A DNA stretch of 64,000 nt from Jeotgalibaca sp052266715. Lineage in GTDB: Bacteria; Bacillota; Bacilli; Lactobacillales; Aerococcaceae. Within the stretch, counting starts at the first letter, position 1. Each line of letters starts with the position of its first letter. Under the pieces are notes generated by a model. That model had not been told where the DNA came from. It worked only from the letters and a program-made list of their open reading frames with translations, and did not search any database. The translations under genes and the position numbers were made by a program. Shown here one piece after another: positions 33,606 through 41,687 of this stretch. The DNA is taken from the NCBI GenBank assembly GCA_052266715.1, contig JBQPRB010000001.1, one strand, 5' to 3'.

Positions 33606-33639
33606 ATTATACTGCCAACAGTGCAGCATCTGCACTGTT
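33606..33639 (-). promoter_or_regulatory. Operator-promoter of the SHOCT-multicopper oxidase operon
   Basis: Perfect palindrome arms AACAGTGCAG (33617-33626) and CTGCACTGTT (33630-33639) lie just upstream of a minus-strand TATAAT (33611-33606). No good -35 is present, so the site may bind an activator or a repressor covering the -35 region. It is not the CopY consensus TACAnnTGTA. The regulator is unknown and not encoded next to it. Confidence 0.65.
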
Positions 33640-33772
33640 CCAACTCCAAAAATACTTTTATGGGTATTTATTTTATTTTTCACAATGAGATACCTTTAAT
33701 ATCAGTTTTTATAAAACTTTTTTTCACAATAAGCATCCTGAAATCGGCTCAACTGTTGTAAAAACCATCGAA

Positions 33773-33788
33773 ATACCTTGCGGGGTAT
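33773..33788. promoter_or_regulatory. CstR/CsoR-type operator of the sulfur-relay fusion gene
   Basis: ATACC-TTGCGG-GGTAT, differing from the dyad at 12654-12671 only in a central base (TTGCGG versus TTACGG). It overlaps the -35 (TTGCGG, 33778-33783) of a promoter whose -10 is TATACT (33801-33806). It links this gene to the CstR regulon. Confidence 0.75.
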
Positions 33789-33873
33789 ACAAAAATATTA
33801 TATACTCTCCTTACAGTCCATTTGGCAAAGCCATTTGTGAGTTTTTAAACAGCGAAAAGGAGAATAACTATAT

Positions 33874-36312
33874 ATGTCCAAGAAAATACTGATTATTGGT
33901 GGTGTAGCAGGCGGGGCCACAGCAGCTACCAGATTACGCCGTCTCAACGAGGAAGATGAAATCATTTTGTTCGAGAAAGGCGAATACATTTCTTTTGCCA
34001 ACTGCGGTCTGCCGTACCATATCGGTGGTACCATCAAGGAAAGAGAGAGCCTATTGCTTCAGACCGTTGAAGGAATGGAACAACAATATGCACTTGATAT
34101 CCGGAATTTTTCTGAAATCACTGCTATTGATCCTAACCAAAAAATGGTGACTGTATATAATCACCAAACTACTGAAACATACACAGAATCTTTTGATAAG
34201 CTGATTATTTCAACAGGTGCTAAACCGATCACCCCTGCCATTCCAGGTCTTGAAAAAGCCAAGAATGTCTTCTCTTTACGTAACATTCCAGATATGGATC
34301 AAATCAAGCTTTATTTGGAAAAGAATGACATTCAAACAGCGACCATCATCGGTGGTGGATTCATTGGCTTGGAAGTTATGGAGAACTTGAGCGAATTGGG
34401 AATTCAAGTTCAATTGGTAGAAATGGCACCACAAGTGATGCCGAATATCGATTTTGAAATGGCACAACAATTACACACGCAAATTGACATGCATGGGGTT
34501 AACCTCATCTTGAATGATGGATTAAAAGAAATCCAGGATAATGGGACAAAATTGATTTTAACAAGTGGCAAAGAATTGACGACTGACATGACGGTTCTAT
34601 CCATTGGGGTTACCCCAGAAAATAGTTTAGCCAAGGCATCTGGTATTGAACTTGGTTTTAAAGGTGCCATCAAAGTAAACGAACAACTTGAAACCAACTT
34701 CCCTGATATTTATGCTATTGGCGATGTCATCGAGGTCAAAGACTTTGTGGATCAAAGTCCGACCAATATTCCCTTAGCTTGGCCAGCAAACCGTCAAGGT
34801 CGCTTGGTTGCGGATATCATCAATGGGATTCCCGCAGAATATCCCGGCACACAAGGAACGTCCGTTGCCAAAGTTTTTGAATTAACAGCTGCTTCAACCG
34901 GTAACAGCGAACGTCTTTTGAAGTCAAAAGGTATTCCTTTTGATGTCATTCATATCCACCCTAATTCACATGCTGGCTATTACCCGGGTGCAAGTCCGAT
35001 CCATTTGAAATTGCTATTTGGAAAAGACGGCAAAATCCTGGGAGCGCAAGGCGTTGGTTCAGAAGGTGTCGAGAAACGCATTGATGTTATTGCGACGGCG
35101 ATGAAACTAGGTGCAACAGCCGAGCAATTGGCTGGTTTGGAACTTGCTTATGCACCCCCTTATTCAAGTGCAAAAGATCCCGTTAATATGCTTGGTTATA
35201 CAGCTGATAATATGCAAAACCACAAAATCGAGACCATACAATGGCATGAAGTCGATGCTTTGTTGGATAAAGACGCCTTTTTCCTCGATGTCCGTGAAGA
35301 TTTTGAACTTGCTACCGGATCATTACCTAAAGGCGTTCAAATTCCATTAAACCAGTTGCGAAACCGTTTGGAAGAATTACCAAAAGATCAAACGATCTAT
35401 ATCTATTGCCAAGTTGGATTGCGTGGTTACAATGCAGCCCGCGTGCTTATGCACCATGGCTTTACTGTTAAAAATATCGACGGTGGCTACAAGACTTATA
35501 AATTCGCTAAATACGCAGTCAAGGAACGTACAGTCAATAAAGCACCTAAAAAAGAGGTTGTGCAAACATTGGATACCAAGAAATTACAAATGATTGAAGT
35601 GGATGCATGTGGCTTACAGTGTCCAGGTCCGATATTAAAAGTTAAAGAACAAATGGATAAAATGGAACCCGGTCAAACAATGGTTGTTCAAGCAAGCGAC
35701 TTCGGCTTCAGCGCTGATATCGAAGCGTGGACAAAAAATACCGGTAATACCCTGGTAACCAATGAAATCCAAGGAAATAAGGTCGTAGCGACTTTGACTA
35801 AAGGTCAAGAGGGTTCAGTCTTGCCACAAGAAGGTATTTTAACCGAGACTAAAGACGGGGCAACGATGGTTGTATTCAGCGGGGATTTGGACAAGGCTGT
35901 CGCTTCCATGATCATTGCATCTGGCGCCGCAGCAATGGGCAAAAAAGTGACAATCTTCTTCACCTTCTGGGGATTGAGTATTTTGAAAAAACAAAAAATC
36001 CAAAAAACAGGCTTGGCGAAACTGTTCGATATCATGTTGCCAAACAACGCTAACAGTCTGCCAATTTCAGCAATGAATATGGGCGGAATGGGCTCAAAAA
36101 TGATTAAAACGGTCATGAAGCAAAAGAATGTGGATGCTTTACCGGACATGATCGAAAAGGCAAATGAATTAGGCGTTAAATTTATCGCTTGTACCATGAG
36201 TATGGATATCATGGGAATTGAAAAAGAAGAATTATTCGATTTTGTCGAATATGGTGGTGTAGCTACTTATCTGGGCGACACTGAAAATGCAAATATGAAT
36301 CTTTTTATCTAA
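33874..36312 (+). CDS. Four-domain sulfur-relay protein: CoADR-rhodanese-TusA-DsrE/F
   Basis: An 812-residue cytosolic fusion. Residues 1-450 are a CoA-disulfide reductase-type flavoprotein (GGVAGGATAATRLRR, redox Cys in FANCGLPYHIGG, NAD site IIGGGFIGLEVM). About 452-545 is a rhodanese (Cys in YCQVGLRGYNAA). About 570-640 is a TusA/SirA-like domain with the CPGP motif (VDACGLQCPGPILKVKEQM). About 650-812 is a DsrE/DsrF-like domain with a conserved Cys in FIACTMSMDIMG. The four carriers on one chain suggest that sulfane sulfur is handed from one Cys to the next. AAGGAG precedes the ATG. The promoter carries a CstR-type operator, so it belongs to the same regulon as the 10.3-13.1 kb operon. 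Confidence 0.93.
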   Translation: MSKKILIIGGVAGGATAATRLRRLNEEDEIILFEKGEYISFANCGLPYHIGGTIKERESLLLQTVEGMEQQYALDIRNFSEITAIDPNQKMVTVYNHQTTETYTESFDKLIISTGAKPITPAIPGLEKAKNVFSLRNIPDMDQIKLYLEKNDIQTATIIGGGFIGLEVMENLSELGIQVQLVEMAPQVMPNIDFEMAQQLHTQIDMHGVNLILNDGLKEIQDNGTKLILTSGKELTTDMTVLSIGVTPENSLAKASGIELGFKGAIKVNEQLETNFPDIYAIGDVIEVKDFVDQSPTNIPLAWPANRQGRLVADIINGIPAEYPGTQGTSVAKVFELTAASTGNSERLLKSKGIPFDVIHIHPNSHAGYYPGASPIHLKLLFGKDGKILGAQGVGSEGVEKRIDVIATAMKLGATAEQLAGLELAYAPPYSSAKDPVNMLGYTADNMQNHKIETIQWHEVDALLDKDAFFLDVREDFELATGSLPKGVQIPLNQLRNRLEELPKDQTIYIYCQVGLRGYNAARVLMHHGFTVKNIDGGYKTYKFAKYAVKERTVNKAPKKEVVQTLDTKKLQMIEVDACGLQCPGPILKVKEQMDKMEPGQTMVVQASDFGFSADIEAWTKNTGNTLVTNEIQGNKVVATLTKGQEGSVLPQEGILTETKDGATMVVFSGDLDKAVASMIIASGAAAMGKKVTIFFTFWGLSILKKQKIQKTGLAKLFDIMLPNNANSLPISAMNMGGMGSKMIKTVMKQKNVDALPDMIEKANELGVKFIACTMSMDIMGIEKEELFDFVEYGGVATYLGDTENANMNLFI

Positions 36313-36313
36313 A

Positions 36314-36347
36314 GAAAAAGCGCAAACTCAAAGTTTGCGCTTTTTTT
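36314..36347. terminator. Bidirectional terminator between the fusion gene and prs
   Basis: AAAAAGCGCAAACT (36315-36328) pairs with AGTTTGCGCTTTTT (36332-36345), with T or A runs on both sides. Confidence 0.9.
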
Positions 36348-36351
36348 ATAA

Positions 36352-37308
36352 TCATTCAAAATCTTGGTGAAGTGATTTTTCTTCGTATACGCAATTGATG
36401 GCATACGCCAACAAATCAGCCACACTTACCTGTATCACTTTATCGATTTGCTTTTCTTCAGGCAGGTAAATGGAATCAGTCACAATTATTTTTTCAATCA
36501 CCGAACTCTCTAAAAGTTCAGTCGCTCCCTTAGAAAATACAGCATGCGTTGCGGCAACATAGATTTCTTTAGCACCTTTTTCCTTTAAGGCCAAGGCTGC
36601 AATTGCCACCGTCGTTCCGGTATCCACTAAATCATCGAATAAAATACATATTTTTCCTGCAACGTCCCCAATAACATTAAGTCTCTCAGGTATTTTTGTC
36701 GCTTTCGTTCGCTTGTCCACAATTGCAAGGGGAACTTTCAAAACTTCTGCCAGTTTACGGCCCCGGCTCACGCCACTGTGATTTGGTGCAACCACAACGG
36801 TCCCTTCTCCACCAATTCCACGTTCCAAAAATCCCTCAGCTAACAATGACGTCGCTGATAAGTGATCAACAGGAATGTCGAAGAATCCCTGTATCTGTGG
36901 TGCATGTAAATCCAAGGCAATTACTCGGTCCGCACCAGCCGTCTGCAATAAATCAGCTACCAATTTTGCGGTAATGGGTTCACGGGGTTGGGCTTTGCGG
37001 TCTTGTCGGGCGTATGCATAGTACGGCAAAACAATATTAATCGTCAGAGCACTTGCACGCTTCAAAGCATCCATCATGATGAGTGTTTCCATAATATTCT
37101 CATTCACTCTACCAGTGGTTGATTGAATCAAAAAGACGTGTTTCCCACGAACACTCTCTTGAATCGTAATCTTTGTTTCTCCATCGCTATGCTCAACGAT
37201 TGACGCTTTACCCAATTCAATATTGAGACTTTTCGCAACCTTTTCTGCTAAAGGCCGATTTGAATTAAGTGAAAATACGGTAAATTCTGGTTTTTCTTCT
37301 ATATTCAA
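36352..37308 (-). CDS. prs: Ribose-phosphate pyrophosphokinase
   Basis: Makes PRPP from ribose 5-phosphate and ATP for nucleotide, His and Trp synthesis. The 318-residue protein shows FSLNSNRPLAEKVAKSLN, the flexible loop YARQDRKAQPREPITAKLV, DLHAPQIQGFFDIP and the PRPP loop ILFDDLVDTGTT. The start is TTG at 37308, six bases after GGGGGAG, giving normal family length; an ATG 22 codons earlier would add an unmatched extension. It is not beside glmU or other usual prs neighbours, so a second prs copy elsewhere is possible, and this one may be the paralogue. It is monocistronic. Confidence 0.92.
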   Translation of the reverse strand: MNIEEKPEFTVFSLNSNRPLAEKVAKSLNIELGKASIVEHSDGETKITIQESVRGKHVFLIQSTTGRVNENIMETLIMMDALKRASALTINIVLPYYAYARQDRKAQPREPITAKLVADLLQTAGADRVIALDLHAPQIQGFFDIPVDHLSATSLLAEGFLERGIGGEGTVVVAPNHSGVSRGRKLAEVLKVPLAIVDKRTKATKIPERLNVIGDVAGKICILFDDLVDTGTTVAIAALALKEKGAKEIYVAATHAVFSKGATELLESSVIEKIIVTDSIYLPEEKQIDKVIQVSVADLLAYAINCVYEEKSLHQDFE

Positions 37309-37461
37309 TTGTGACTCCCCCAAACTCCTCTTTGTACCCCCTAGTTTATCACGTTCACGTAAATTGTATAGCATTTATATTACATGCTTTACCTTGAATA
37401 TATCGGAAATTCTTGTTGAATACGCTATAATTGGTTTAAAAACAGTCATTTGGAGGACTCT

Positions 37462-38424
37462 ATGAATATCCAGCATAAAGACATATTAAAAGAAAATGCC
37501 TATTTAAAAAGATTGAACAAGGAATTGCTTGAACAAATTTTTCATGATGACTTTACTCAGTTTCCTTGGTTGGGTAATCTAGGTCGTTGGTTTTGGGATG
37601 TATCAGAAAACGTGGTAACTTTTAACCCACTCAAAAGCGAAGCGATTGGTTATAGCCGTGATGAATTACCTGATGAGATTGGATTTGAATTTTTCACGGA
37701 AAAGCTTCATCCCGAAGATTATGACCATGTGATGGATTTGATGACTGCTCATTTAAAAGGTGAAGCGCCCGTTTGGGAAGTGAAGTATCGGATTAAAGCC
37801 AAAGACGGTTCCTGGAAAGTTTTTTACGATAGAGGTCTGGTAACGAAGCGCGATGCTGAAGGCAAACCGCTGTTTTTATCCGGTAATGTTTTCGATGTCA
37901 CGGTTGATGCGTTTGACCGGCAAGAGAGCATTCAAAAAACGCGCTATTGGAAACAACAAGCTCAATATGATCGCCTCACCAACCTTTATTCTCGTAAAGA
38001 GCTCGAACGTCAGTTACACATTATAGAGAAAAACGGTGAAAACTATAGCCTGATGGTTATAGATATTGATTATTTCAAAAATATTAATGATTCATATGGA
38101 CACTTAGCAGGAGACAGTGTACTGAAACAAATCGGAGGTATTATCAAAAGTTGCGCACGAGAAACAGACATCTCGGGCCGTTTCGGTGGAGATGAATTTA
38201 TCATCGCCTTTCCCCAGACAACCAAAGAGCAGGCTCACGCAGTTAGTTTGCGACTTCAAGATGAAATAGACGACCTAACATTCGACCTTCCTTCAAAACC
38301 AACACTCAGTATCGGTATTGCGTCCCGTTTTGAAGCAGACGACTTCACCGGTGTTTTCGAGCTAGCGGATAATCGCCTTTATCAAGCAAAGAATGCCGGC
38401 CGTAACCAAGTTGTTTTCAAATAA
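37462..38424 (+). CDS. PAS-GGDEF diguanylate cyclase
   Basis: A 320-residue soluble protein. An N-terminal coiled segment (about 1-30) is followed by a PAS_3-fold sensor (about 35-155: GRWFWDVSENVVTFNPLKSE, FTEKLHPEDYDHV, KYRIKAKDGSWKVF, NVFDVT) and a GGDEF domain (about 165-320: YDRLTNLYSRKELE, MVIDIDYFKNINDSYGH, GRFGGDEFIIAF). The active site is canonical and an inhibitory RETD site lies exactly five residues before GGDEF, so a working, feedback-inhibited cyclase is expected. No haem or flavin ligand is obvious in the PAS. GGAGG lies 5 bases before the ATG at 37462. With the EAL protein at 8485-10230 this gives a synthesis/breakdown pair. Confidence 0.92.
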   Translation: MNIQHKDILKENAYLKRLNKELLEQIFHDDFTQFPWLGNLGRWFWDVSENVVTFNPLKSEAIGYSRDELPDEIGFEFFTEKLHPEDYDHVMDLMTAHLKGEAPVWEVKYRIKAKDGSWKVFYDRGLVTKRDAEGKPLFLSGNVFDVTVDAFDRQESIQKTRYWKQQAQYDRLTNLYSRKELERQLHIIEKNGENYSLMVIDIDYFKNINDSYGHLAGDSVLKQIGGIIKSCARETDISGRFGGDEFIIAFPQTTKEQAHAVSLRLQDEIDDLTFDLPSKPTLSIGIASRFEADDFTGVFELADNRLYQAKNAGRNQVVFK

Positions 38425-38425
38425 A

Positions 38426-38563
38426 CGCAAAGGTTGGCCAGATTCTTTAAACCTTTGCGTTGCTATCTTATTTATGAAGCAAAAGTATGGAAAATTTAAC
38501 CAACCTTTGCGTCCTGATGCACTTTAATACGCAAAAGTTGACTCTATTTTTAATACATTTGCG
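38426..38563. repeat. Periodic hairpin array A7: 3 units, period 52 bp (GCAAAGG stem, same family as A3)
   Basis: Left arms CGCAAAGG, AGCAAAAG and CGCAAAAG start at 38426, 38478 and 38530. Right arms AACCTTTGCG, AACCTTTGCG and TACATTTGCG start at 38450, 38502 and 38554. All steps are exactly 52 bp. It starts 1 bp after the diguanylate cyclase stop codon and lies between convergent genes. Confidence 0.85.
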
Positions 38564-38573
38564 TAATGAATCG

Positions 38574-38612
38574 AAAACGACTCCCCTTTTTAATCATGGA
38601 GAGTCGTTTTTT
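38574..38612 (+). terminator. Terminator after array A7
   Basis: AAAACGACTCC (38574-38584) pairs with GGAGAGTCGTTTT, followed by T: plus-strand terminator for the diguanylate cyclase transcript. The following bases to 38738 hold nothing I can recognise. Confidence 0.75.
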
Positions 38613-38738
38613 GACTTAATTCTTTAAAATAGCGAAATTCATGGAATCTGATTCCTAATTAAGAGCACCGGAACTACTTGAAGCTGAAAAAATAACCCTA
38701 CAGCTTTATAGTGCTGGCGATCCTTTCGAAATAAACTT

Positions 38739-38778
38739 AAAAATGCACCTCCCGGAATAAAGCGGGACGTGCATTTTT
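38739..38778 (-). terminator. Terminator of the FAD-protein gene
   Basis: AAATGCACCTCCCG (38741-38754) pairs with CGGGACGTGCATTT (38763-38776), with T-rich feet. Confidence 0.8.
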
Positions 38779-38779
38779 C

Positions 38780-40210
38780 TTACTTAGACAAATCGTACTT
38801 AACAACCTTCCGTGCCTGTTTCATCAGAAGATGTGCGTTATTTCCATACTGTAGCCCGATTACCAGTTGGCCGTGAACATAGAAATTATCCAGCACACCA
38901 TAACGTTGACTCACAGCCTCAGCACTTGGCCACAATACTTGTACGCCACCGAACGCTTCCGGCTGAAGGATGCGTTCATTCATTAATTGTCCCAATAAAT
39001 CGGAATTCATCTGACTAATCTTTAAGTTTTGATTTTGACCGGTCGCATTTACCAAGTAATCGACCGCAACGTTCTCACTCTGCAGTTGGACTACAAACCC
39101 ATTTTCCAAAGCATCTACTGCCTTCATCTTATCCCAGACCTTGATTTCGCCGGCATTCCAGGCTCTCATCAATTTTTCCAGTGATTCTTTTGGCATCGGG
39201 GTCCGAAAATGACGGAACAAAGGCTCATAGTGCGAATAAAACAAATCCCGATCCGCTTCGGTTAATGCAGCCATAAAATCAGCCAAATAGAAATCCATTT
39301 TGTGGATAATCCCTTGCAAGATGCCCAAATCCGTCTCTTCCCGCAACTGTTCGTTCAACTGTTCCTTACTGCCTTTGCCAAAGCGATAATTCAAATCATT
39401 GAAGTTGATTTCCTTGTCTTCACATTCCAAATAAAACCATTCCACCATTTTTTTAAAAGGAACAAAGCCACCATGTAATTTCTTTTCGCGCTCCAAATTT
39501 TCGAGCGTCAAATATTTCAAATCCGCATCCAGTTCCAAACCACGATACAGGGAAAAATGCGCGTTCCGCGCAAAAAAACCAAGTTTATAATTTTTGCCCT
39601 GATTCCTTAAAAAACGCATTAAGTCTATGGAAGTTAAACCTGTTCCAATGATTCCGATGCGACTGCCTTCGGGAAAACCAGCCAGTTTCTCTTCAACCGG
39701 ATAGGGATGAAGAATGAAATGCGGATGATTTTTTAATTGGTATGGGTCTTGATAAGGCAATTGTCCCATACAGAGATGTACTTTATCAAAAACGGTTTTG
39801 GTTGTTGCCGTCTCTACCTGGTACGTCCTATCCGCTAAAACACGAATTGCTGTTACATTTTCTTTAACTACTTTTGGTTTCAATATCTGCACGGCTTGGT
39901 CCAATTTTGTCTGCAAGTATTCTCCGTACCATTTCCGCGGAATAAAATCTTTATTCCCGGCAGATGCATCTTTATGCGCTCTGACCCAACTCACGAAATC
40001 ATACTTGTCATCTTCTTCCAGACTCATAGTATCCGCAGTTTGGTTGATCAATAATAATTCCGAATCATCTTGATAAGGAATACCGGTCCCGAATGTTTTC
40101 GACTCATTAAATAATACAATTTCAAAATATTGGTAATCATCATACTCCGCCATTGCTTTTAATACACTGATGCCGGTAACTCCTACACCAACGATGGCAA
40201 TTTTCTTCAT
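38780..40210 (-). CDS. FAD/NAD(P)-binding protein (NAD_binding_9 type)
   Basis: A 476-residue cytosolic flavoprotein-like protein. The N-terminal dinucleotide fold reads IAIVGVGVTGISVLKAMAE with a conserved GTGIPYQDDSELLLINQ motif, which marks the FAD-NAD(P)-binding family found near hydroxyacylglutathione and siderophore-type genes. A second nucleotide site is IGIIGTGLTSIDLMRFL, and VDYLVNATGQN lies near the end. The substrate and electron acceptor are unknown. GGAG precedes the ATG. It is monocistronic. Confidence 0.8.
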   Translation of the reverse strand: MKKIAIVGVGVTGISVLKAMAEYDDYQYFEIVLFNESKTFGTGIPYQDDSELLLINQTADTMSLEEDDKYDFVSWVRAHKDASAGNKDFIPRKWYGEYLQTKLDQAVQILKPKVVKENVTAIRVLADRTYQVETATTKTVFDKVHLCMGQLPYQDPYQLKNHPHFILHPYPVEEKLAGFPEGSRIGIIGTGLTSIDLMRFLRNQGKNYKLGFFARNAHFSLYRGLELDADLKYLTLENLEREKKLHGGFVPFKKMVEWFYLECEDKEINFNDLNYRFGKGSKEQLNEQLREETDLGILQGIIHKMDFYLADFMAALTEADRDLFYSHYEPLFRHFRTPMPKESLEKLMRAWNAGEIKVWDKMKAVDALENGFVVQLQSENVAVDYLVNATGQNQNLKISQMNSDLLGQLMNERILQPEAFGGVQVLWPSAEAVSQRYGVLDNFYVHGQLVIGLQYGNNAHLLMKQARKVVKYDLSK

Positions 40211-40303
40211 AGTCCTGAATCTCCTTACAAATAACAGTTCTTATTTTGTAATTATTCTAATGTATATAAATACATTATACATCAGATAAGTCTCAATAGT
40301 CAG

Positions 40304-40337
40304 CAAAAAGAGACCGGATTACTCCGATCTCTTTTTC
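40304..40337 (-). terminator. Terminator of the PilN/PilO remnant
   Basis: AAAAAGAGACCGGA pairs with TCCGATCTCTTTTT around a short loop, with T on the minus side. Confidence 0.8.
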
Positions 40338-40339
40338 CG

Positions 40340-40885
40340 CTATTCTGTTTTTCCATGACTATAAAAAATTACGTTAAACGAGCCTGTGTAGCGACCTTCA
40401 CTATTTTTTTCAAAGCTAAATGTCTGAATGTTCCATACGCGTTCCATTCCTGACAAAGTTTCCAATAATGCCACCATATTATCTGGTGTATCGCTTGTCA
40501 TGGTTACTTGATAAACACTTTCACGGTAAGCTTCATCCATGCCTTCAATGGCTTGTGGTTCCAAACTACGAGAGAAACTATTGATGGTCACGGAATTTTG
40601 AGCAGCTGCCTTTTCCAAATCAACCACGTCTTTATTGACTTTCTCACCTTCTGGCAAGAAAGCTTGTGTGGCTTCATATTCCGTTTCGATTTCTTCCAAT
40701 AAAGTTTCATCAGGCGGATAGGATTCCAGCAACGTTTTTTGTTCTTCGACCAGATTTGCCGTGATAGCGGTTCGTTCCTTGACAGGATCGATAAGGTAAA
40801 CTGTGCCATAAACGAGGCCACCCAATACCATCGCGACCATGATAAACAAAATCGAAAAAGCGGTTCGGTTCCATTCTAATTTCAT
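40340..40885 (-). CDS. PilO-like type IV pilus alignment-complex protein
   Basis: A 181-residue bitopic protein: a short cytoplasmic start, one helix (FSILFIMVAMVLGGLVYGTVYLI), a coiled coil (about 30-85, EEQKTLLESYPPDETLLEEIETEYEATQ) and a C-terminal ferredoxin-like fold (YQVTMTSDTPDNMVALLETLSGMERVWNI), which together match PilO. PilO pairs with PilN in the inner-membrane platform of type IV pili. GGGAGG precedes the ATG, and the ATGA overlap couples it to the upstream PilN-like fragment. No pilB, pilC, pilM or pilin gene is present in the window, so the function is probably lost or supplied from another locus. Confidence 0.65.
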   Translation of the reverse strand: MKLEWNRTAFSILFIMVAMVLGGLVYGTVYLIDPVKERTAITANLVEEQKTLLESYPPDETLLEEIETEYEATQAFLPEGEKVNKDVVDLEKAAAQNSVTINSFSRSLEPQAIEGMDEAYRESVYQVTMTSDTPDNMVALLETLSGMERVWNIQTFSFEKNSEGRYTGSFNVIFYSHGKTE

Positions 40886-41229
40886 GGCTGGACCTCCCCT
40901 CGCAAAGCATCTTCATCAAGCGTTAGCCATATTTCAGCCAAAGAACCAGCTTCCTCGGCTTGGTTTTCCACACGTATTAATTGAACATTCGTAACGTAAG
41001 CTTGTTGGCGATATTTCAAAATCGTTTCATCTATTTCCTTCACAGATAAATCGTTCAAAACCAGCGTTACTTGGTTGGTTTCATCCAAACTGAAGGTTAT
41101 GATAGTTGCCGAACCGCCTGGAATAATAGAAATGATTGCCTCTGCAGCAGTCGCCATCGGATATTGTCTTTCTTCGAATAGTACTTTATCTTCATTAAGT
41201 TGCGCTGCCGTTTGCTGATAGTGCTTCAT
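40882..41229 (-). pseudogene. N-terminally truncated PilN-like protein
   Basis: The 115-residue segment looks like the periplasmic ferredoxin-like part of PilN (FSLDETNQVTLVLNDLSV ... QAYVTNVQLIRVEN). The expected cytoplasmic peptide and membrane helix are missing. The frame stays open upstream to a TAA at 41341-41343 and reads protein-like (TWLADEANRITISRQ) but offers no start codon or ribosome site, and 41375 onward is the 6S RNA gene. The operon therefore seems to have been cut here. It overlaps pilO by ATGA. If made from the ATG at 41229 the product could not reach the membrane. Confidence 0.6.
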
Positions 41230-41374
41230 TTGCCTTGAAATGGTTATCCGATTCGCTTCATCCGCTAGCCAAGTACGATTTCTGTCATATGAATTATTTT
41301 TTTGTCCAAAGCTATGACATCTTATAATATCGGCAATAAGTTAATAAAATTAACAGTAAACTACCATAAAACGG

Positions 41375-41414
41375 CAAAAAAATAAGACCCTTTTCGGATG
41401 AAAAGGGTCTTATT
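41375..41414 (-). terminator. 6S RNA terminator
   Basis: A 15 bp perfect stem (AATAAGACCCTTTTC at 41381-41395 with its complement at 41400-41414), followed by T7 on the minus strand. Confidence 0.85.
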
Positions 41415-41653
41415 AAGGCTCTATAATAAATGGTGTTGGTAGGTATTCTTCTCGGAAATCCCGAAGGACGGTGGGGTTGCTTGTGGCCGTGTCAAGGATG
41501 CAATGCGAAAGTAGGGACCGTTGGCGCTTCAGCGTCTACGGTCCCTTTGAGGCTTGCAAGCCCGGAGACTACAGGCTCAGGGCGGTCCCACGGCAGTACA
41601 CAAGCAAACACGCAGGCCGAAGGGCATTTCCTTCACCAACACCAGATAACCAA
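41415..41653 (-). ncRNA. ssrS: 6S RNA
   Basis: A GC-rich, coding-free stretch in an AT-rich gap. The ends pair: ACCAACACC at 41635-41643 against GGTGTTGGT at 41432-41440. CAAGCAA near 41601-41608 pairs with TTGCTTG near 41477-41483 to continue the shaft. An internal loop follows, holding on the minus strand the 6S-typical GCCCTGAGCC (41583-41574). The terminal arm is the hairpin GGGACCGT/ACGGTCCC. This is the 6S layout of long stem, central bubble and terminal hairpin, which binds sigma-A RNA polymerase in stationary phase. A minus-strand promoter is visible at 41660-41687 (TTGAAA, 16 bp, TAATAA). Confidence 0.75.
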
Positions 41654-41659
41654 GAACCC

Positions 41660-41687
41660 TTATTAATATAATAATATCAACTTTCAA
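41660..41687 (-). promoter_or_regulatory. Promoter of the 6S RNA gene
   Basis: Minus-strand TTGAAA, 16 bp spacer and TAATAA (41665-41660), about 7 bp before the proposed 6S start. It overlaps the end of the arcR coding region. Confidence 0.5.

Noticed and set aside
33550..33873. CopY operator in the copper oxidase region
   Set aside because: No TACAnnTGTA motif was found; the palindrome at 33617-33639 has different half-sites.
41430..41671. Plus-strand frames of 66 and 78 residues between pilN and arcR
   Set aside because: They lie across a strongly structured 6S-like RNA on the other strand, have no ribosome sites and show no protein features.
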